From assembly GCF_008727795.1 (NCBI RefSeq), contig NZ_CP044222.1, forward strand, positions 1,984,001 through 2,048,000: a DNA stretch of 64,000 nucleotides, given 5' to 3'. The notes below the pieces were generated by a model. That model saw only the letters and a program-made list of their open reading frames with translations. It made no database searches and was not told the DNA's origin. Shown piece by piece: positions 15,753 through 24,883 of the stretch (position 1 is its first letter; every line of letters begins with the position of its first letter). This DNA is from Nitrincola iocasae. GTDB lineage: Bacteria > Pseudomonadota > Gammaproteobacteria > Pseudomonadales > Balneatricaceae. The position numbers were made by a program, and so were the translations under genes.

Positions 15753-18023
15753 TCAATGTGTCAGCGAAAGAAATAATGTAGGCAGGGTTTGCGGCAGACG
15801 TTTTACCTTATCTATGACGCAGTATCTCTGGCCGAAAATGGTGGCAACATACTCATCAGCCCTGGGATCGAGGTTGATGCAGTAGCTGTGAATGCCATCA
15901 GCTTGAAGCTCCTGTACAGCCTTGGCGGCATCCTGAATCAAATAGGCTTTATCCTTTACATCAATATCTGAGGGTTCTCCATCACTCAGAACCCACAGCA
16001 GTTTCTTATCGGCCTTTTGTTTCGTCAGATACTGGCCGGCATGACGTAAGGCCGCCCCCATGCGGGTAGAGTAACGTGCCTCTACGGCTGCAAGGCGTCC
16101 TTTAACTGTGTCATCCCAGGGTTCACTGAAGCCTTTGATGTGCTGGTAATGTACCGCTTCACGGGTATTGGAGTTAAACCCGGCTACGGCCATATCATCA
16201 CCCAATGTATCGACGGCGGTTGCCAGTACGGCTACCGCCTCCTGGCTCAACTCCAGTAAGCTACTGCTGCCATCAATGAGTGGGTCATTCAGGGAGTGGG
16301 ACAGATCAAGCAGTAACAGCAAGGCGATACTGCGGCCTTGATGAAAATGCCTGAAGTAGATTTTATCGGTTGGGGTGTTGGCTGTTTTCATATCCAGCCA
16401 GGCACGAATCAGCTCGTCGGTATCCAGCTCGTTGCCTTTTTCCTGATAGCGTAACCGCTGCGGATTTTGCGGCTTAAGGTGCTCGGCCAGTTGCCGAATC
16501 TGTTTAATCAATGCCTGATTGCGATTCAGCATCAGCTCTATGGACTGGGCCGAACCAGTGGGTGCTAAGGCCTCATACACCTGACACCAATCCGGGCGAT
16601 AGTTTTGCAGCTGATAGTCCCATTCGGCATAGACCCGGGCGGGTAAATGTTCAGGCTCTGTTGGTTCGTCGGCTTTGGGCAGATCAAATAGCTCCTCTTC
16701 ATCCCCGGCTTCAATATAGGCCCACAGATGCCGGTTATCATCGCGCCAGGGGACCTGTGTCTCGGTAAAGGTTACCTTGGCAAACTGATCTTTTCCCTGG
16801 CGGGTCCGTGTTACAAACTCCAGAGCCAGTTCCACAAACGCATCATCATTCAGCGGCGCGGCCTGGAGTTGCTGTTCAAATCTGGCGGCAAACTGCCGGA
16901 TGATCGGCTCCTCATCAACATAATCCGCATCAATCAGCACGCGTGAAAAACGACACAGTCTGACAATCACCGCCGACTGATTCGGTAAGCTGGTCTGGGC
17001 ATCCGGTTTAGGGTGTAATTGCCGCAGCATCGCCAGCAATCCGGGGAAGCGTTGTAAAAATAAGCGATCCATGCGGATGTCTTCAAACCATTCAATCGTG
17101 AGTCGCTGCAACGGACTAAGATTGTCCGCATAGCGTGGGCGACTGTATTGCTGATGCATGAGTAGATGCCCAATCATCAAACGGTATTGGTCCAACCCTC
17201 GAACACCTGAACGGGGTGCGATGATATCCGGTAAGCGGATACCCTCTTCATCATAATAAGGCAGCCAATCCAGGGCGCTGCTTGTCAGTGTGGAGTAGGG
17301 GATTAATACTTGATCCGTTTGCCATAGGCCTGTCAGGTAGGCTTGCAAACCCTTTTCATGCAGTCTGAACTGATCGCCGTCACAGCCAGTTAACAACACC
17401 GCTTGGCTCTCGGGGCTTGTCAGCGAAAAATAGGCTTTTTCCTGCTCAGGATTGCCGTCATTTAAACGAATACCAAAATCCACCCAGGTATTCAGTGCTG
17501 ACAAATCGGCCAACTGCAGCAATTCGCCACTATGCTCCAGCAGTGTCAGCAGTGCCTGGCTCGGTCCCAGTGATTCCTGCCCATGGATCCGCGGTGTGGT
17601 TTGTTCTGCCAGTGTATAGCAGCACTTCAGCCAGCGATTAAATGCCTCGGCAGACCCCGTGGCTTTGGCTGTCAGGCTGAGTTTTCGCAATAACAGCGTT
17701 ATCGCTTTAGCGTTTGCAGAGCACCAGAAATGCTGCAAAAATCCATTAAGCTGTTCAAGCCCCGTGTTACCGAGGCAAGGGTAGGCATCTGGCCATTGTG
17801 ATAAAAACGCTACCACCGGTTCGCTGCCATAGCCCATCTTGCCAATAAAACCCGCCAGCTCAAGATACTCAGCACGTGCTTTGTCATCCAGCTGAGCTTC
17901 AACAGCAGGCCAACAAAACTCAAAACACTCAGCTACGTCCGGCAAGGCACAATCCAGGCTTTGCCAGGCCTGTTGCATCAGCGGATCAGTGAAGCTGGAT
18001 GGCTGAATCGGATCCTTGGCCAT
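15753..18023 (-). CDS. cbbO: RubisCO activation protein CbbO
   Basis: A 756-residue partner of the CbbQ ATPase. Together they remodel inhibited RubisCO, CbbO acting as adaptor. The C-terminal third holds a von Willebrand factor A domain with the MIDAS motif DLSHS (about residue 580), followed by the Thr and Asp metal-ligand regions (TRMGAAL and LSDGEPSD). The N-terminal part is helical and unlike other proteins I know. I chose ATG 18023 (MAKDPIQ); a TTG at 18029 would overlap the cbbQ stop. Together with cbbM and cbbQ it forms a form II RubisCO activase module. Confidence 0.92.
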   Translation of the reverse strand: MAKDPIQPSSFTDPLMQQAWQSLDCALPDVAECFEFCWPAVEAQLDDKARAEYLELAGFIGKMGYGSEPVVAFLSQWPDAYPCLGNTGLEQLNGFLQHFWCSANAKAITLLLRKLSLTAKATGSAEAFNRWLKCCYTLAEQTTPRIHGQESLGPSQALLTLLEHSGELLQLADLSALNTWVDFGIRLNDGNPEQEKAYFSLTSPESQAVLLTGCDGDQFRLHEKGLQAYLTGLWQTDQVLIPYSTLTSSALDWLPYYDEEGIRLPDIIAPRSGVRGLDQYRLMIGHLLMHQQYSRPRYADNLSPLQRLTIEWFEDIRMDRLFLQRFPGLLAMLRQLHPKPDAQTSLPNQSAVIVRLCRFSRVLIDADYVDEEPIIRQFAARFEQQLQAAPLNDDAFVELALEFVTRTRQGKDQFAKVTFTETQVPWRDDNRHLWAYIEAGDEEELFDLPKADEPTEPEHLPARVYAEWDYQLQNYRPDWCQVYEALAPTGSAQSIELMLNRNQALIKQIRQLAEHLKPQNPQRLRYQEKGNELDTDELIRAWLDMKTANTPTDKIYFRHFHQGRSIALLLLLDLSHSLNDPLIDGSSSLLELSQEAVAVLATAVDTLGDDMAVAGFNSNTREAVHYQHIKGFSEPWDDTVKGRLAAVEARYSTRMGAALRHAGQYLTKQKADKKLLWVLSDGEPSDIDVKDKAYLIQDAAKAVQELQADGIHSYCINLDPRADEYVATIFGQRYCVIDKVKRLPQTLPTLFLSLTH

Positions 18024-18025
18024 AA

Positions 18026-18829
18026 TCAACTCATTGCCTGAACTGCATGACGAAGGGTATCGGCAATCTCAGCATCATCTGTGACCGGTGATATGAGTGC
18101 CAACTGACAAGCGTCGCTAAAACCTATGCCTTGATTGATTAGATGGGCGGCATTGACCAGCAGGCGTGTTGAAATGCCTTCGGTTAAGCCATGGCCTTTC
18201 AGGCGCCGTCCTACCTGGGCTATCTCAACCAACAAGCGGCAGCTGTCCAGGTTGAGCTGGGTTTCCCGTATCAGGATAGTGGCTTCTGTTTCTGCGTCCG
18301 GGAAATCAAACTCAAACGAGATGAACCGCTGACGTGTGGAGGGCTTCAGATCTTTTACCAGGCTTTGATAACCAGGGTTATAGGATACAACCAGTTGAAA
18401 ATCTGGGTGGGCTTCAACCACTTCGTTAATTTTTTCCAGCAGGATACGGCGACGATAATCAGTCAGCGCATGAATCACCACGGTGGTATCTTGTCGCGCT
18501 TCAACCACTTCATCCAGATAACAGATGCCACCATGACGAGCCGCCAGTGTCAGTGGGCCATCTATCCATTGGGTTCCTTGTTCATTGAGTAAAAATCGCC
18601 CCATCAGATCGCTGGCGGCCATATCTTCATTACAGGCAACGGAAATCAGGGGTTTACCCAGTGTATAGGCCATATGCTCCACAAAGCGTGTTTTGCCACA
18701 GCCGGTGGGGCCTTTGAGCAATACTGGCAGCTTTTGCTGATAGGCGGCACGGTATTGCTCAACTTCATCACCCTTGGATTGGTAGAAGGGCTCGGACGAG
18801 AGCATAAAGGCCTGCAGTGGATGACTCAT
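18026..18829 (-). CDS. cbbQ: RubisCO activase ATPase CbbQ (MoxR-type AAA+)
   Basis: AAA+ ATPase of 267 residues. Walker A is GPTGCGKT (about 40-47), Walker B is GGICYLDEVVEA (about 95-106), sensor I lies in VSYNPGYQ, and FISFEFDFP comes before the C-terminal lid. With CbbO it uses ATP to release inhibitory sugar phosphates from RubisCO. It starts 55 bp downstream of cbbM. A hairpin lies in that gap, so lower expression than cbbM is plausible. Confidence 0.94.
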   Translation of the reverse strand: MSHPLQAFMLSSEPFYQSKGDEVEQYRAAYQQKLPVLLKGPTGCGKTRFVEHMAYTLGKPLISVACNEDMAASDLMGRFLLNEQGTQWIDGPLTLAARHGGICYLDEVVEARQDTTVVIHALTDYRRRILLEKINEVVEAHPDFQLVVSYNPGYQSLVKDLKPSTRQRFISFEFDFPDAETEATILIRETQLNLDSCRLLVEIAQVGRRLKGHGLTEGISTRLLVNAAHLINQGIGFSDACQLALISPVTDDAEIADTLRHAVQAMS

Positions 18830-18848
18830 AAATACCTCGCTGAGTAGT

Positions 18849-18877
18849 CAGGCAGGTAAGGGGATTTTACCAGCCTG
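18849..18877 (-). terminator. Hairpin in the cbbM-cbbQ gap
   Basis: On the minus strand CAGGCTGGTAA and TTACCTGCCTG form an 11-bp stem with one mismatch around a 7-nt loop. It lies 8 bp after the cbbM stop and about 20 bp before the cbbQ start. No U-tract follows, so it is more likely an attenuator or 3' stabiliser of cbbM mRNA than a full terminator. Confidence 0.45.
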
Positions 18878-18884
18878 AACTGGT

Positions 18885-20264
18885 TTAACGGTGAGAGCTG
18901 ATTTTGTCGCGCCAGCCAGGGAATATCGCATCGGCATCGTTCGGGAAGGACTCAAAGGCCCGCGCAAACTCAGGATGTTCTTTGGCCCATTCGATGGGGT
19001 CCGCACCGGCTTTCCAACATTCATAGGCTTGACGCAAGGACAGCGCTCCAGCCGCCGGGCTGTCAATATGGCCGTAAGCACCACCGCCTGCGGTATTAAT
19101 AACATTGCCATGCCCGAGATTTTCAAAAAATCCGGGTAAGCGCAGCGCATTCATACCACCGGAAATAATCGGTGTGGTAGCCTTCATTCCATTCCAGTCC
19201 TGGAAATAGACCGGGCCCTGAAAGCTGTCACGTTCGATGATATAGGCGATAGCACGATCATCCTTTTCGCCTTCCATCTTGCCATAGCCCATGGTACCAA
19301 CATGGATACCCGAGGCCCCTTGTAAACGGGACATTTTCGCCAGCACATAGGCACTGTAACCGCGCTTAGCCGACGGGGAAGTTACCGCACCATGACCGGC
19401 ACGATGGTAGTGCAGAAACTGATTGGGAAAATAGCGTCGAGCTGTGGTGACCATACCAGGACCACCGACATAACCATCTACCAGAAAGGCGACTTTATCG
19501 GCATCGGTACCAAAGGCGTCCAGGATAAACTCACCTCGGGCGATCATTTCATCATGCCAGTCAGCGGTAATGTTGGCCGAGAATATTTTGGCCTGACCGG
19601 TTTCATCCATCGCCCGGCGCATGGCATCCACCACCAGCGGAATCACCTGCTTCATCGGCGCAAAAACCTGATTGCCTTGTGGCTCATCGTTTTTGATGAA
19701 ATCCCCACCCAACCAGAATTGATAGGCGGCTTTGGCAAAGGGTTCGGGTCGTAAGCCCAATTTAGGCTTGATAATCGTACCGGCGATATAACCGCCATCT
19801 TTTTCCGGCCGTCCCAGGATGCGCCACAAGTCTTCTATATTGACCTGCGGACCGTCATACAGATCCAACATCTCGGGGGGTACATAAAAATCGATCATCT
19901 TGGCATATTCTATGTCACCCATGCCCTGGTTGTTGCCTATGGCCAGTGTCAGGAAAGACACCAGCATGGTTTTTCCATCCAGCATATTGCGGTCAAACAA
20001 ATCGATGGGATAGGCAATACGCATATCCTCTGTGGCTTCATCTATGTGATAAACCAATGCATCCACGCCTCGGGTGAAATCATCGGTGGTACTGATTTCT
20101 ACGTTGGTGCCTGTGGAAGACTCAGCCGCAAAGTGAGCAGCAGATTCAAGATAGCCATAACCAGTTTTGGGCTTCATTTTGTAGGCGGCAAGTACATGCT
20201 TGCCACCCTTCATCAATTCGTCTTCAAGCAGGTCCAAGCGGGCATAGCGTTTTGATTGATCCAT
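18885..20264 (-). CDS. cbbM: RubisCO large subunit, form II
   Basis: Ribulose-1,5-bisphosphate carboxylase of 459 residues, the expected form II length. There is no small-subunit gene, which also fits form II. Signatures: MDQSKRYARLDLLEDELM near the start, active-site GTIIKPKLGL, the carbamylated-lysine loop GGDFIKNDEPQGNQ (about 186-199), HYHRAGHGAVTSPS, the loop 6 lysine in VGTMGYGKMEGE and SGGMNALRLPGF. AAGGAG precedes the ATG. It leads an operon with cbbQ, cbbO and cbbA. An AT-rich inverted repeat fills its promoter region. Confidence 0.97.
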   Translation of the reverse strand: MDQSKRYARLDLLEDELMKGGKHVLAAYKMKPKTGYGYLESAAHFAAESSTGTNVEISTTDDFTRGVDALVYHIDEATEDMRIAYPIDLFDRNMLDGKTMLVSFLTLAIGNNQGMGDIEYAKMIDFYVPPEMLDLYDGPQVNIEDLWRILGRPEKDGGYIAGTIIKPKLGLRPEPFAKAAYQFWLGGDFIKNDEPQGNQVFAPMKQVIPLVVDAMRRAMDETGQAKIFSANITADWHDEMIARGEFILDAFGTDADKVAFLVDGYVGGPGMVTTARRYFPNQFLHYHRAGHGAVTSPSAKRGYSAYVLAKMSRLQGASGIHVGTMGYGKMEGEKDDRAIAYIIERDSFQGPVYFQDWNGMKATTPIISGGMNALRLPGFFENLGHGNVINTAGGGAYGHIDSPAAGALSLRQAYECWKAGADPIEWAKEHPEFARAFESFPNDADAIFPGWRDKISSHR

Positions 20265-20312
20265 GATGCGCTCCTTAATTCGTTATAGGAGCAGTGTAGA
20301 TACAGCAGACAT

Positions 20313-20359
20313 ATAAGGTAAATTAATATTTATTTTAAAATATATAAATATTATCTTAT
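20313..20359. promoter_or_regulatory. cbbM promoter region with AT-rich inverted repeat
   Basis: The 96-bp gap between cbbR and cbbM is strongly AT-rich. It holds an interrupted inverted repeat: ATAAGGTAAATTAATATTTA at 20313 onward against the complement ATAAGATAATATTTAT ending at 20359. Half-sites of the ATAAG...CTTAT kind separated by AT-rich DNA are typical of LysR-type operators, so this is the likely CbbR site for the leftward operon. Binding is inferred. Confidence 0.55.
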
Positions 20360-20360
20360 G

Positions 20361-21299
20361 TTATTTTAAACCGACTAATAGCTCAAGGTCGTCACTGTCC
20401 AGTAGTTGCTGCCCCTGCTGACTGAGAAACTGCTTAAAGCAAGTTAGAGCCGGAGACAGTTTCTTGGTTTTAAGATGCGCAACCTGCCATTCACTGATAT
20501 AGGGCTCACCTTCTATATCCAGCGTTTTCAGATACCCGTGTTTCAGTTCTTTCACCATCGTACGGTGTGACAAGAATGAGATACCCATATCCGCTAATAC
20601 TGCCTGCTTGATCACTTCATTGCTGGGAAACTCCATCGTCACTTGCAAGTCCACGCCATGTGCTGCGAAGAGTTTTTCGACTGCTGAGCGGGTGCCGGAG
20701 CCCTGCTCACGTATGACAAATGGGTATTTGGCCAGTTGGTTATAACTAATGGCACGCTGGTGAGCCAAAGGGTGAGCGGGGTGGGCTACAAAACTTTGCG
20801 GATTGTCAGCAAACACCAAAGAGGTACAGTTCAGGTGCTCTGGCACACGACCCGAAATAACCATATCTACCGCTGAACGTTCCAGCTCACGGAAAACGGT
20901 TTCTTTATTATCGATAAACAGATTGATGTGAATATCCGGGAACTCACGATTAAAAGCCGCCAACAGCTTTGGAGTGAAATATTTTGCCGTGCTGACAATC
21001 GCCAGATTAATCCGTCCCCGTTTGGCGCCAGCATGCTCCGACATTACCGATTCCAGGTCTTTCAGGGTCGCCATCACTTTAAGGCAGTAGGCATAAAAAT
21101 CTTCACCCGCAGGGGTTAGCTCGATGTTTCGACCCTGAGGCTGGAACAGGGAAACCCCAAAGCTGTCCTCCAACTGCTTTAACTGCATTGAAATCGCCGG
21201 TTGAGTAACATGCACATGCTCAGCGGCCAGCGAAACCGAACTGTGCTGAGCCACTTCAATAAAGGTTTTCAGCTGTTTAAGCGTGTAATGCGGATTCAT
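20361..21299 (-). CDS. cbbR: LysR-type regulator CbbR
   Basis: Transcriptional regulator of 312 residues controlling the cbb genes. The N-terminal winged helix-turn-helix reads YTLKQLKTFIEVAQHSSVSL and HVTQPAISMQLKQLEDSFGV; the effector domain follows (KYFTPKLLAAFNREFPDI, IREQGSGTRSAVE). I chose ATG 21299, which gives the usual CbbR start and has AGAAGAG a few bases upstream; an ATG 72 bp further upstream would run into the operator region. Unlike most loci, cbbR reads in the same direction as cbbM and only the cbbY arm is divergent from it. Confidence 0.92.
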   Translation of the reverse strand: MNPHYTLKQLKTFIEVAQHSSVSLAAEHVHVTQPAISMQLKQLEDSFGVSLFQPQGRNIELTPAGEDFYAYCLKVMATLKDLESVMSEHAGAKRGRINLAIVSTAKYFTPKLLAAFNREFPDIHINLFIDNKETVFRELERSAVDMVISGRVPEHLNCTSLVFADNPQSFVAHPAHPLAHQRAISYNQLAKYPFVIREQGSGTRSAVEKLFAAHGVDLQVTMEFPSNEVIKQAVLADMGISFLSHRTMVKELKHGYLKTLDIEGEPYISEWQVAHLKTKKLSPALTCFKQFLSQQGQQLLDSDDLELLVGLK

Positions 21300-21363
21300 G
21301 ATTGCTCTTCTCAGGTCAGAGGTTCTCTCAATTTCTTCATTAAACATAAGTAAAATCTTATGC

Positions 21364-21393
21364 GATAACAAGAATAAATTAATTGTTCTTATC
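21364..21393. promoter_or_regulatory. Candidate CbbR operator between cbbR and cbbY
   Basis: A 30-bp interrupted palindrome: GATAACAAGAAT at the left and the complement GATAAGAACAAT at the right, 10 of 12 positions matching, with a 6-bp AT-rich centre. It lies in the divergent region, 54 bp before the cbbY ATG and 64 bp before the cbbR ATG, where a LysR-type regulator would control both itself and the rightward operon. Confidence 0.55.
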
Positions 21394-21447
21394 TATCTGT
21401 ATGGCTAGGCTTGCTACAACATCCTTAACAAATCTAGGGAGATGCAG

Positions 21448-22221
21448 ATGCTTAAAGCGATAATTTTTGATGTTGACGGCACGCTCGCCGACACAGAAAA
21501 AGCGCATCTTCAGGCGTTTAATTCGGCGTTTTCAGCGTTAAACCTGCTTTGGCGCTGGAGTGAAGCACTGTATATCGAGTTGTTGGCTATTACCGGCGGC
21601 AGGGAGCGCCTGCATCATTACTGGAAAGTGTATGAGACCGCTGATTTCGAGCGGCATAATCCAGACGTTATCACTACCCGCTTGAACCTGATTCATGCCA
21701 AAAAAACGCAGTTTTATACCCGACTGATTCGAAATGAAGGAATTCCGCTCAGACCAGGCATTCGTGAGCTGATCGAAACGGCACATCAGCAGGGAATTAA
21801 ACTGGCGATTGCAACCACTACCACACCCCAGAATGTGCAGGCACTGCTTGAAACAACACTTGGTCCGGAATGGCAGACATTCTTTCCGATCATAGAAGAT
21901 GCATCCACCGCATCACGCAAAAAGCCTGACCCATTAGTTTATCGTCAGGCACTTGAGCGCTTGGGTGAGCACCCTGAACAGTGTATTGCGATTGAGGATT
22001 CTGAAAATGGCTTAAAAGCCGCGGCGGCTGCAGGACTGCGGGTTGTCATCACCCCCACCGCATTTACAAACCATCAAGTGTTTGATGGTGCGTTTATGCG
22101 CTATGACAACTTGCACCCGGCCAGCGAACTTCTCAACACCTGGAGGGCAAACAACAGCCCTATAATAACAAGGAATATGTCATGCCCATTACCAAGCGCA
22201 GTACGCTCACCCAGTATCTGA
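21448..22221 (+). CDS. cbbY: CbbY, HAD-family sugar bisphosphate phosphatase
   Basis: HAD hydrolase of 257 residues. Known CbbY enzymes destroy xylulose-1,5-bisphosphate, an inhibitory misfire product of RubisCO. Motif I is FDVDGTLADTE, motif II lies in AIATTTT, motif III is the lysine in RKKPDP, and motif IV is IAIEDSENGLKAA. ATG 21448 is preferred because AGGGAG sits 6 nt upstream; the ATG at 21442 directly abuts that site. It overlaps the following fbp gene by 40 bp, and its C-terminal tail is therefore out of frame with the FBPase start. Confidence 0.9.
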   Translation: MLKAIIFDVDGTLADTEKAHLQAFNSAFSALNLLWRWSEALYIELLAITGGRERLHHYWKVYETADFERHNPDVITTRLNLIHAKKTQFYTRLIRNEGIPLRPGIRELIETAHQQGIKLAIATTTTPQNVQALLETTLGPEWQTFFPIIEDASTASRKKPDPLVYRQALERLGEHPEQCIAIEDSENGLKAAAAAGLRVVITPTAFTNHQVFDGAFMRYDNLHPASELLNTWRANNSPIITRNMSCPLPSAVRSPSI

Positions 22222-23273
22222 TTGAAGAACGACGTCGCTATCCTGGAGCAGACGGGGAATTTAACTCGCTGGTTCTGGATGTGGCATTAGCCTGCAAAGC
22301 AATCTCCAATGCGGTGGCGCAAGGCGAGTTGGCGGGACTGCATGGCGATTATGTCGAAGCAACAACCGATACCAGTAGCACTAACATCCAGGGTGAAACG
22401 CAAAAAAAACTCGATGTCTTATCCAATGATTACTTTATTCGCACGAATGAGTGGAGCGGCACGCTTGCCGGCATGGCCAGCGAAGAAATGGAGCATCCCT
22501 ACCAGATACCCAGTCAGTATCCACGCGGTAAGTATCTGCTGGTGTTTGATCCACTGGATGGCTCTTCCAATATCGACGTTAACGTCTCAGTCGGCAGTAT
22601 TTTTTCTATTTTAAGATGCACCGGTACGCAAAATGCGGATGTTAAAGAGGCTGATTTTCTGCAGCCGGGTAGTAAACAAGTTGCCGCAGGCTATGCGCTC
22701 TATGGACCCACAACCATGTTGATTCTGACTGTGGGCAGAGGGGTGGTGGGCTTCACGCTGGACCCGGTTTTGGGTGAGTTTATGCTGACACATGAAGATA
22801 TACAGATTCCAGCGGACACCCAGGAATTCGCTATTAATGCCTCGAATAGCCGCTTTTGGGAACCGCCTATTAAGCGTTATATTGCTGAGTGCCTAGCGGG
22901 TAAAACCGGCCCAAGAGAAAAAGAGTTTAATATGCGCTGGATCGCCAGTATGGTAGCTGAAGCACACCGTATATTAATCCGGGGCGGGGTGTTTATGTAT
23001 CCGCGGGATACCAAGGATCCTTCCAAGCCGGGACGATTACGTTTGCTGTATGAAGCCAATCCCATCGGCTTTATTATTGAACAGGCGGGCGGTCGTGTGA
23101 GCACTGGACACGAGGCATTACTGGAAGTCACGCCCACTTCGTTACATCAACGTATCGGTGTGGTTTTTGGCTCGGCCAATGAAGTACGGCGCATCGAGTC
23201 TTATCATAAAGCACCCAGAACAGAAGTCTTCCATAGCCCTCTGTTTGGTGAGCGTGGACTATTCAGGGAATAA
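22182..23273 (+). CDS. fbp: Fructose-1,6-bisphosphatase class I
   Basis: FBPase of 363 residues, which removes the C1 phosphate from fructose-1,6-bisphosphate. The metal-binding signature FDPLDGSSNIDVNVSVGSIF (about 124-143) is intact, and substrate contacts appear in YPRDTKDPSKPGRLRLLYEANP. EMEHPYQIP and QAGGRVSTG also fit class I. The gene is cbbF in position. The ATG at 22182 lies inside the 3' end of cbbY and has AAGGA a few bases before it, so translation of the two is coupled. Confidence 0.95.
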   Translation: MPITKRSTLTQYLIEERRRYPGADGEFNSLVLDVALACKAISNAVAQGELAGLHGDYVEATTDTSSTNIQGETQKKLDVLSNDYFIRTNEWSGTLAGMASEEMEHPYQIPSQYPRGKYLLVFDPLDGSSNIDVNVSVGSIFSILRCTGTQNADVKEADFLQPGSKQVAAGYALYGPTTMLILTVGRGVVGFTLDPVLGEFMLTHEDIQIPADTQEFAINASNSRFWEPPIKRYIAECLAGKTGPREKEFNMRWIASMVAEAHRILIRGGVFMYPRDTKDPSKPGRLRLLYEANPIGFIIEQAGGRVSTGHEALLEVTPTSLHQRIGVVFGSANEVRRIESYHKAPRTEVFHSPLFGERGLFRE

Positions 23274-23292
23274 TAAGTCAGGGGGTCATACT

Positions 23293-24168
23293 ATGTCGGC
23301 TAAACATCCTATTATTGCTATTACCGGGTCATCCGGTGCAGGTACCAGCTCGATCACCAAAACCTTTGAAGCTATTTTCAGACGTGAGTCCGTGAATGCC
23401 GCCACAGTCGAGGGTGATAGTTTTCATCGTTATAACCGTCAGGAAATGAAAGCCATGCAGTTAGAAGCCGAGGTGCAAGGTAATCGTAATTTCAGTCACT
23501 TCGGTTTAGAAACGAATCTACTTAATGAGCTAGAAGGTCTGTTCTGTAGTTTTAGTGAAACAGGTCAAGGGCAGTATCGTAAATACCTGCATAATGAATC
23601 GGAAGCCGCCCCGTATCAACAAACTCCCGGTACGTTTACTCCCTGGGAAAGCCTGCCGGATGACACTGAATTGTTATTTTACGAAGGACTGCATGGCGCG
23701 GTTAAAACCGAAGAAATTAATATTGCACAATACCCGGATCTTCTCATAGGGGTTGTACCTGTTATCAACCTTGAATGGATCCAAAAGCTGTATCGGGATA
23801 AAAATATGCGTGGCTATTCTGCAGAAGCCGTCACCGACACCATTCTCAGACGCATGCCGGACTATGTGCACTACATCTGCTCACAGTTTTCCTACACCCA
23901 TGTGAATTTTCAGCGCGTTCCCATGGTGGATACCAGTAATCCATTTATTGCCAGAGAGATCCCCACCGCTGATGAAAGTATGGTGGTCATCCGCTTTGCC
24001 AAGCCAAAAGGCATAGATTTCCCCTATTTATTAAGCATGATCAACGACTCATTCATGTCACGACCAAATACGCTGGTTATACCTGGTGGTAAACTGGATC
24101 TGGCCATGCAATTAATTTTCACTCCCTTTGTGTGGCGGATGATGGAAACCCGTAAACAAACTTTTTAA
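23293..24168 (+). CDS. cbbP: Phosphoribulokinase
   Basis: Class I (proteobacterial) phosphoribulokinase of 291 residues, which makes ribulose-1,5-bisphosphate. The P-loop is GSSGAGTSS (about 12-20). DSFHRYNRQEM carries the catalytic aspartate, GQYRKYLHN and FYEGLHGAV carry substrate contacts, and VDTSNPFIAREIPT precedes the C-terminal part. The ATG at 23293 follows CAGGGGG. It is the third gene of the rightward cbb operon, 19 bp after fbp. Together with cbbM it shows that the pathway is autotrophic rather than salvage. Confidence 0.95.
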   Translation: MSAKHPIIAITGSSGAGTSSITKTFEAIFRRESVNAATVEGDSFHRYNRQEMKAMQLEAEVQGNRNFSHFGLETNLLNELEGLFCSFSETGQGQYRKYLHNESEAAPYQQTPGTFTPWESLPDDTELLFYEGLHGAVKTEEINIAQYPDLLIGVVPVINLEWIQKLYRDKNMRGYSAEAVTDTILRRMPDYVHYICSQFSYTHVNFQRVPMVDTSNPFIAREIPTADESMVVIRFAKPKGIDFPYLLSMINDSFMSRPNTLVIPGGKLDLAMQLIFTPFVWRMMETRKQTF

Positions 24169-24194
24169 CCTGCAGCCAGTTATAAGGGACGTTA

Positions 24195-24848
24195 ATGAAT
24201 AAATACGCTCTGATAGTATTCGATCTGGATGGTACCTTGCTTGATACAGCCGGTGAGGTCACAGATGCGATCAATGATACATTCAATGAAGTAGGGCTAG
24301 CGGCCATCACCCTTGAGCAAACGCGCAACTGGGTGGGCAAGGGCGCTCCTAATTTTCTGGAAAAGGCGCTGGAGTTTTGTGACGTGAAGTTACAAACGCA
24401 ACAAGAATTTGATCAGCTCCTGACGATATTTTACCGCCACTATGAGAAACGCTCTGGCACCAATAGTCAGATTTTTCCGCATGTGGCTGAAGTGCTCAAC
24501 GAACTGCATCAAAGCGGCTCTAAAGTAGCCCTGCTGACAAACAAATTCATGGTAGGCACGCAACTGGTGCTGAAAGCCCATCAGCTACATCATCTGTTTG
24601 ATGACATACTGGCCGGTGACAGCTTCCCGCAGAAAAAACCTGACCCGGTTGGCCTCCATTTCTTAATGAATAAATACAACCTCTCTGCTGAGCAAATACT
24701 CTATATCGGTGATTCATCAACCGATGTACAAACAGCCCGTAATGCTGGTGTCGATGTTTGGGTCGTACCTTATGGCTATAATCACGGTGATGATATCAGA
24801 GAGGCCAAACCTGACCGGATTATTCAGAACTTATCCTGTCTGAGTTAA
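24195..24848 (+). CDS. cbbZ: Phosphoglycolate phosphatase CbbZ (Gph)
   Basis: HAD phosphatase of 217 residues that removes the phosphate of 2-phosphoglycolate made by RubisCO oxygenation. Motifs: FDLDGTLLDTAGE (I), LLTNK (II), Lys in PQKKPDPVG (III) and IGDSSTDVQTARNAG (IV). The cap domain between motifs I and II fits the Gph type. Position within the cbb operon separates it from ordinary HAD hydrolases such as beta-phosphoglucomutase. RNA-level coupling is likely: 26 bp after cbbP, 35 bp before gap. Confidence 0.88.
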   Translation: MNKYALIVFDLDGTLLDTAGEVTDAINDTFNEVGLAAITLEQTRNWVGKGAPNFLEKALEFCDVKLQTQQEFDQLLTIFYRHYEKRSGTNSQIFPHVAEVLNELHQSGSKVALLTNKFMVGTQLVLKAHQLHHLFDDILAGDSFPQKKPDPVGLHFLMNKYNLSAEQILYIGDSSTDVQTARNAGVDVWVVPYGYNHGDDIREAKPDRIIQNLSCLS

Positions 24849-24883
24849 CCGTTTTCAATATAAAAATAACCGAGGAAAGCCCC

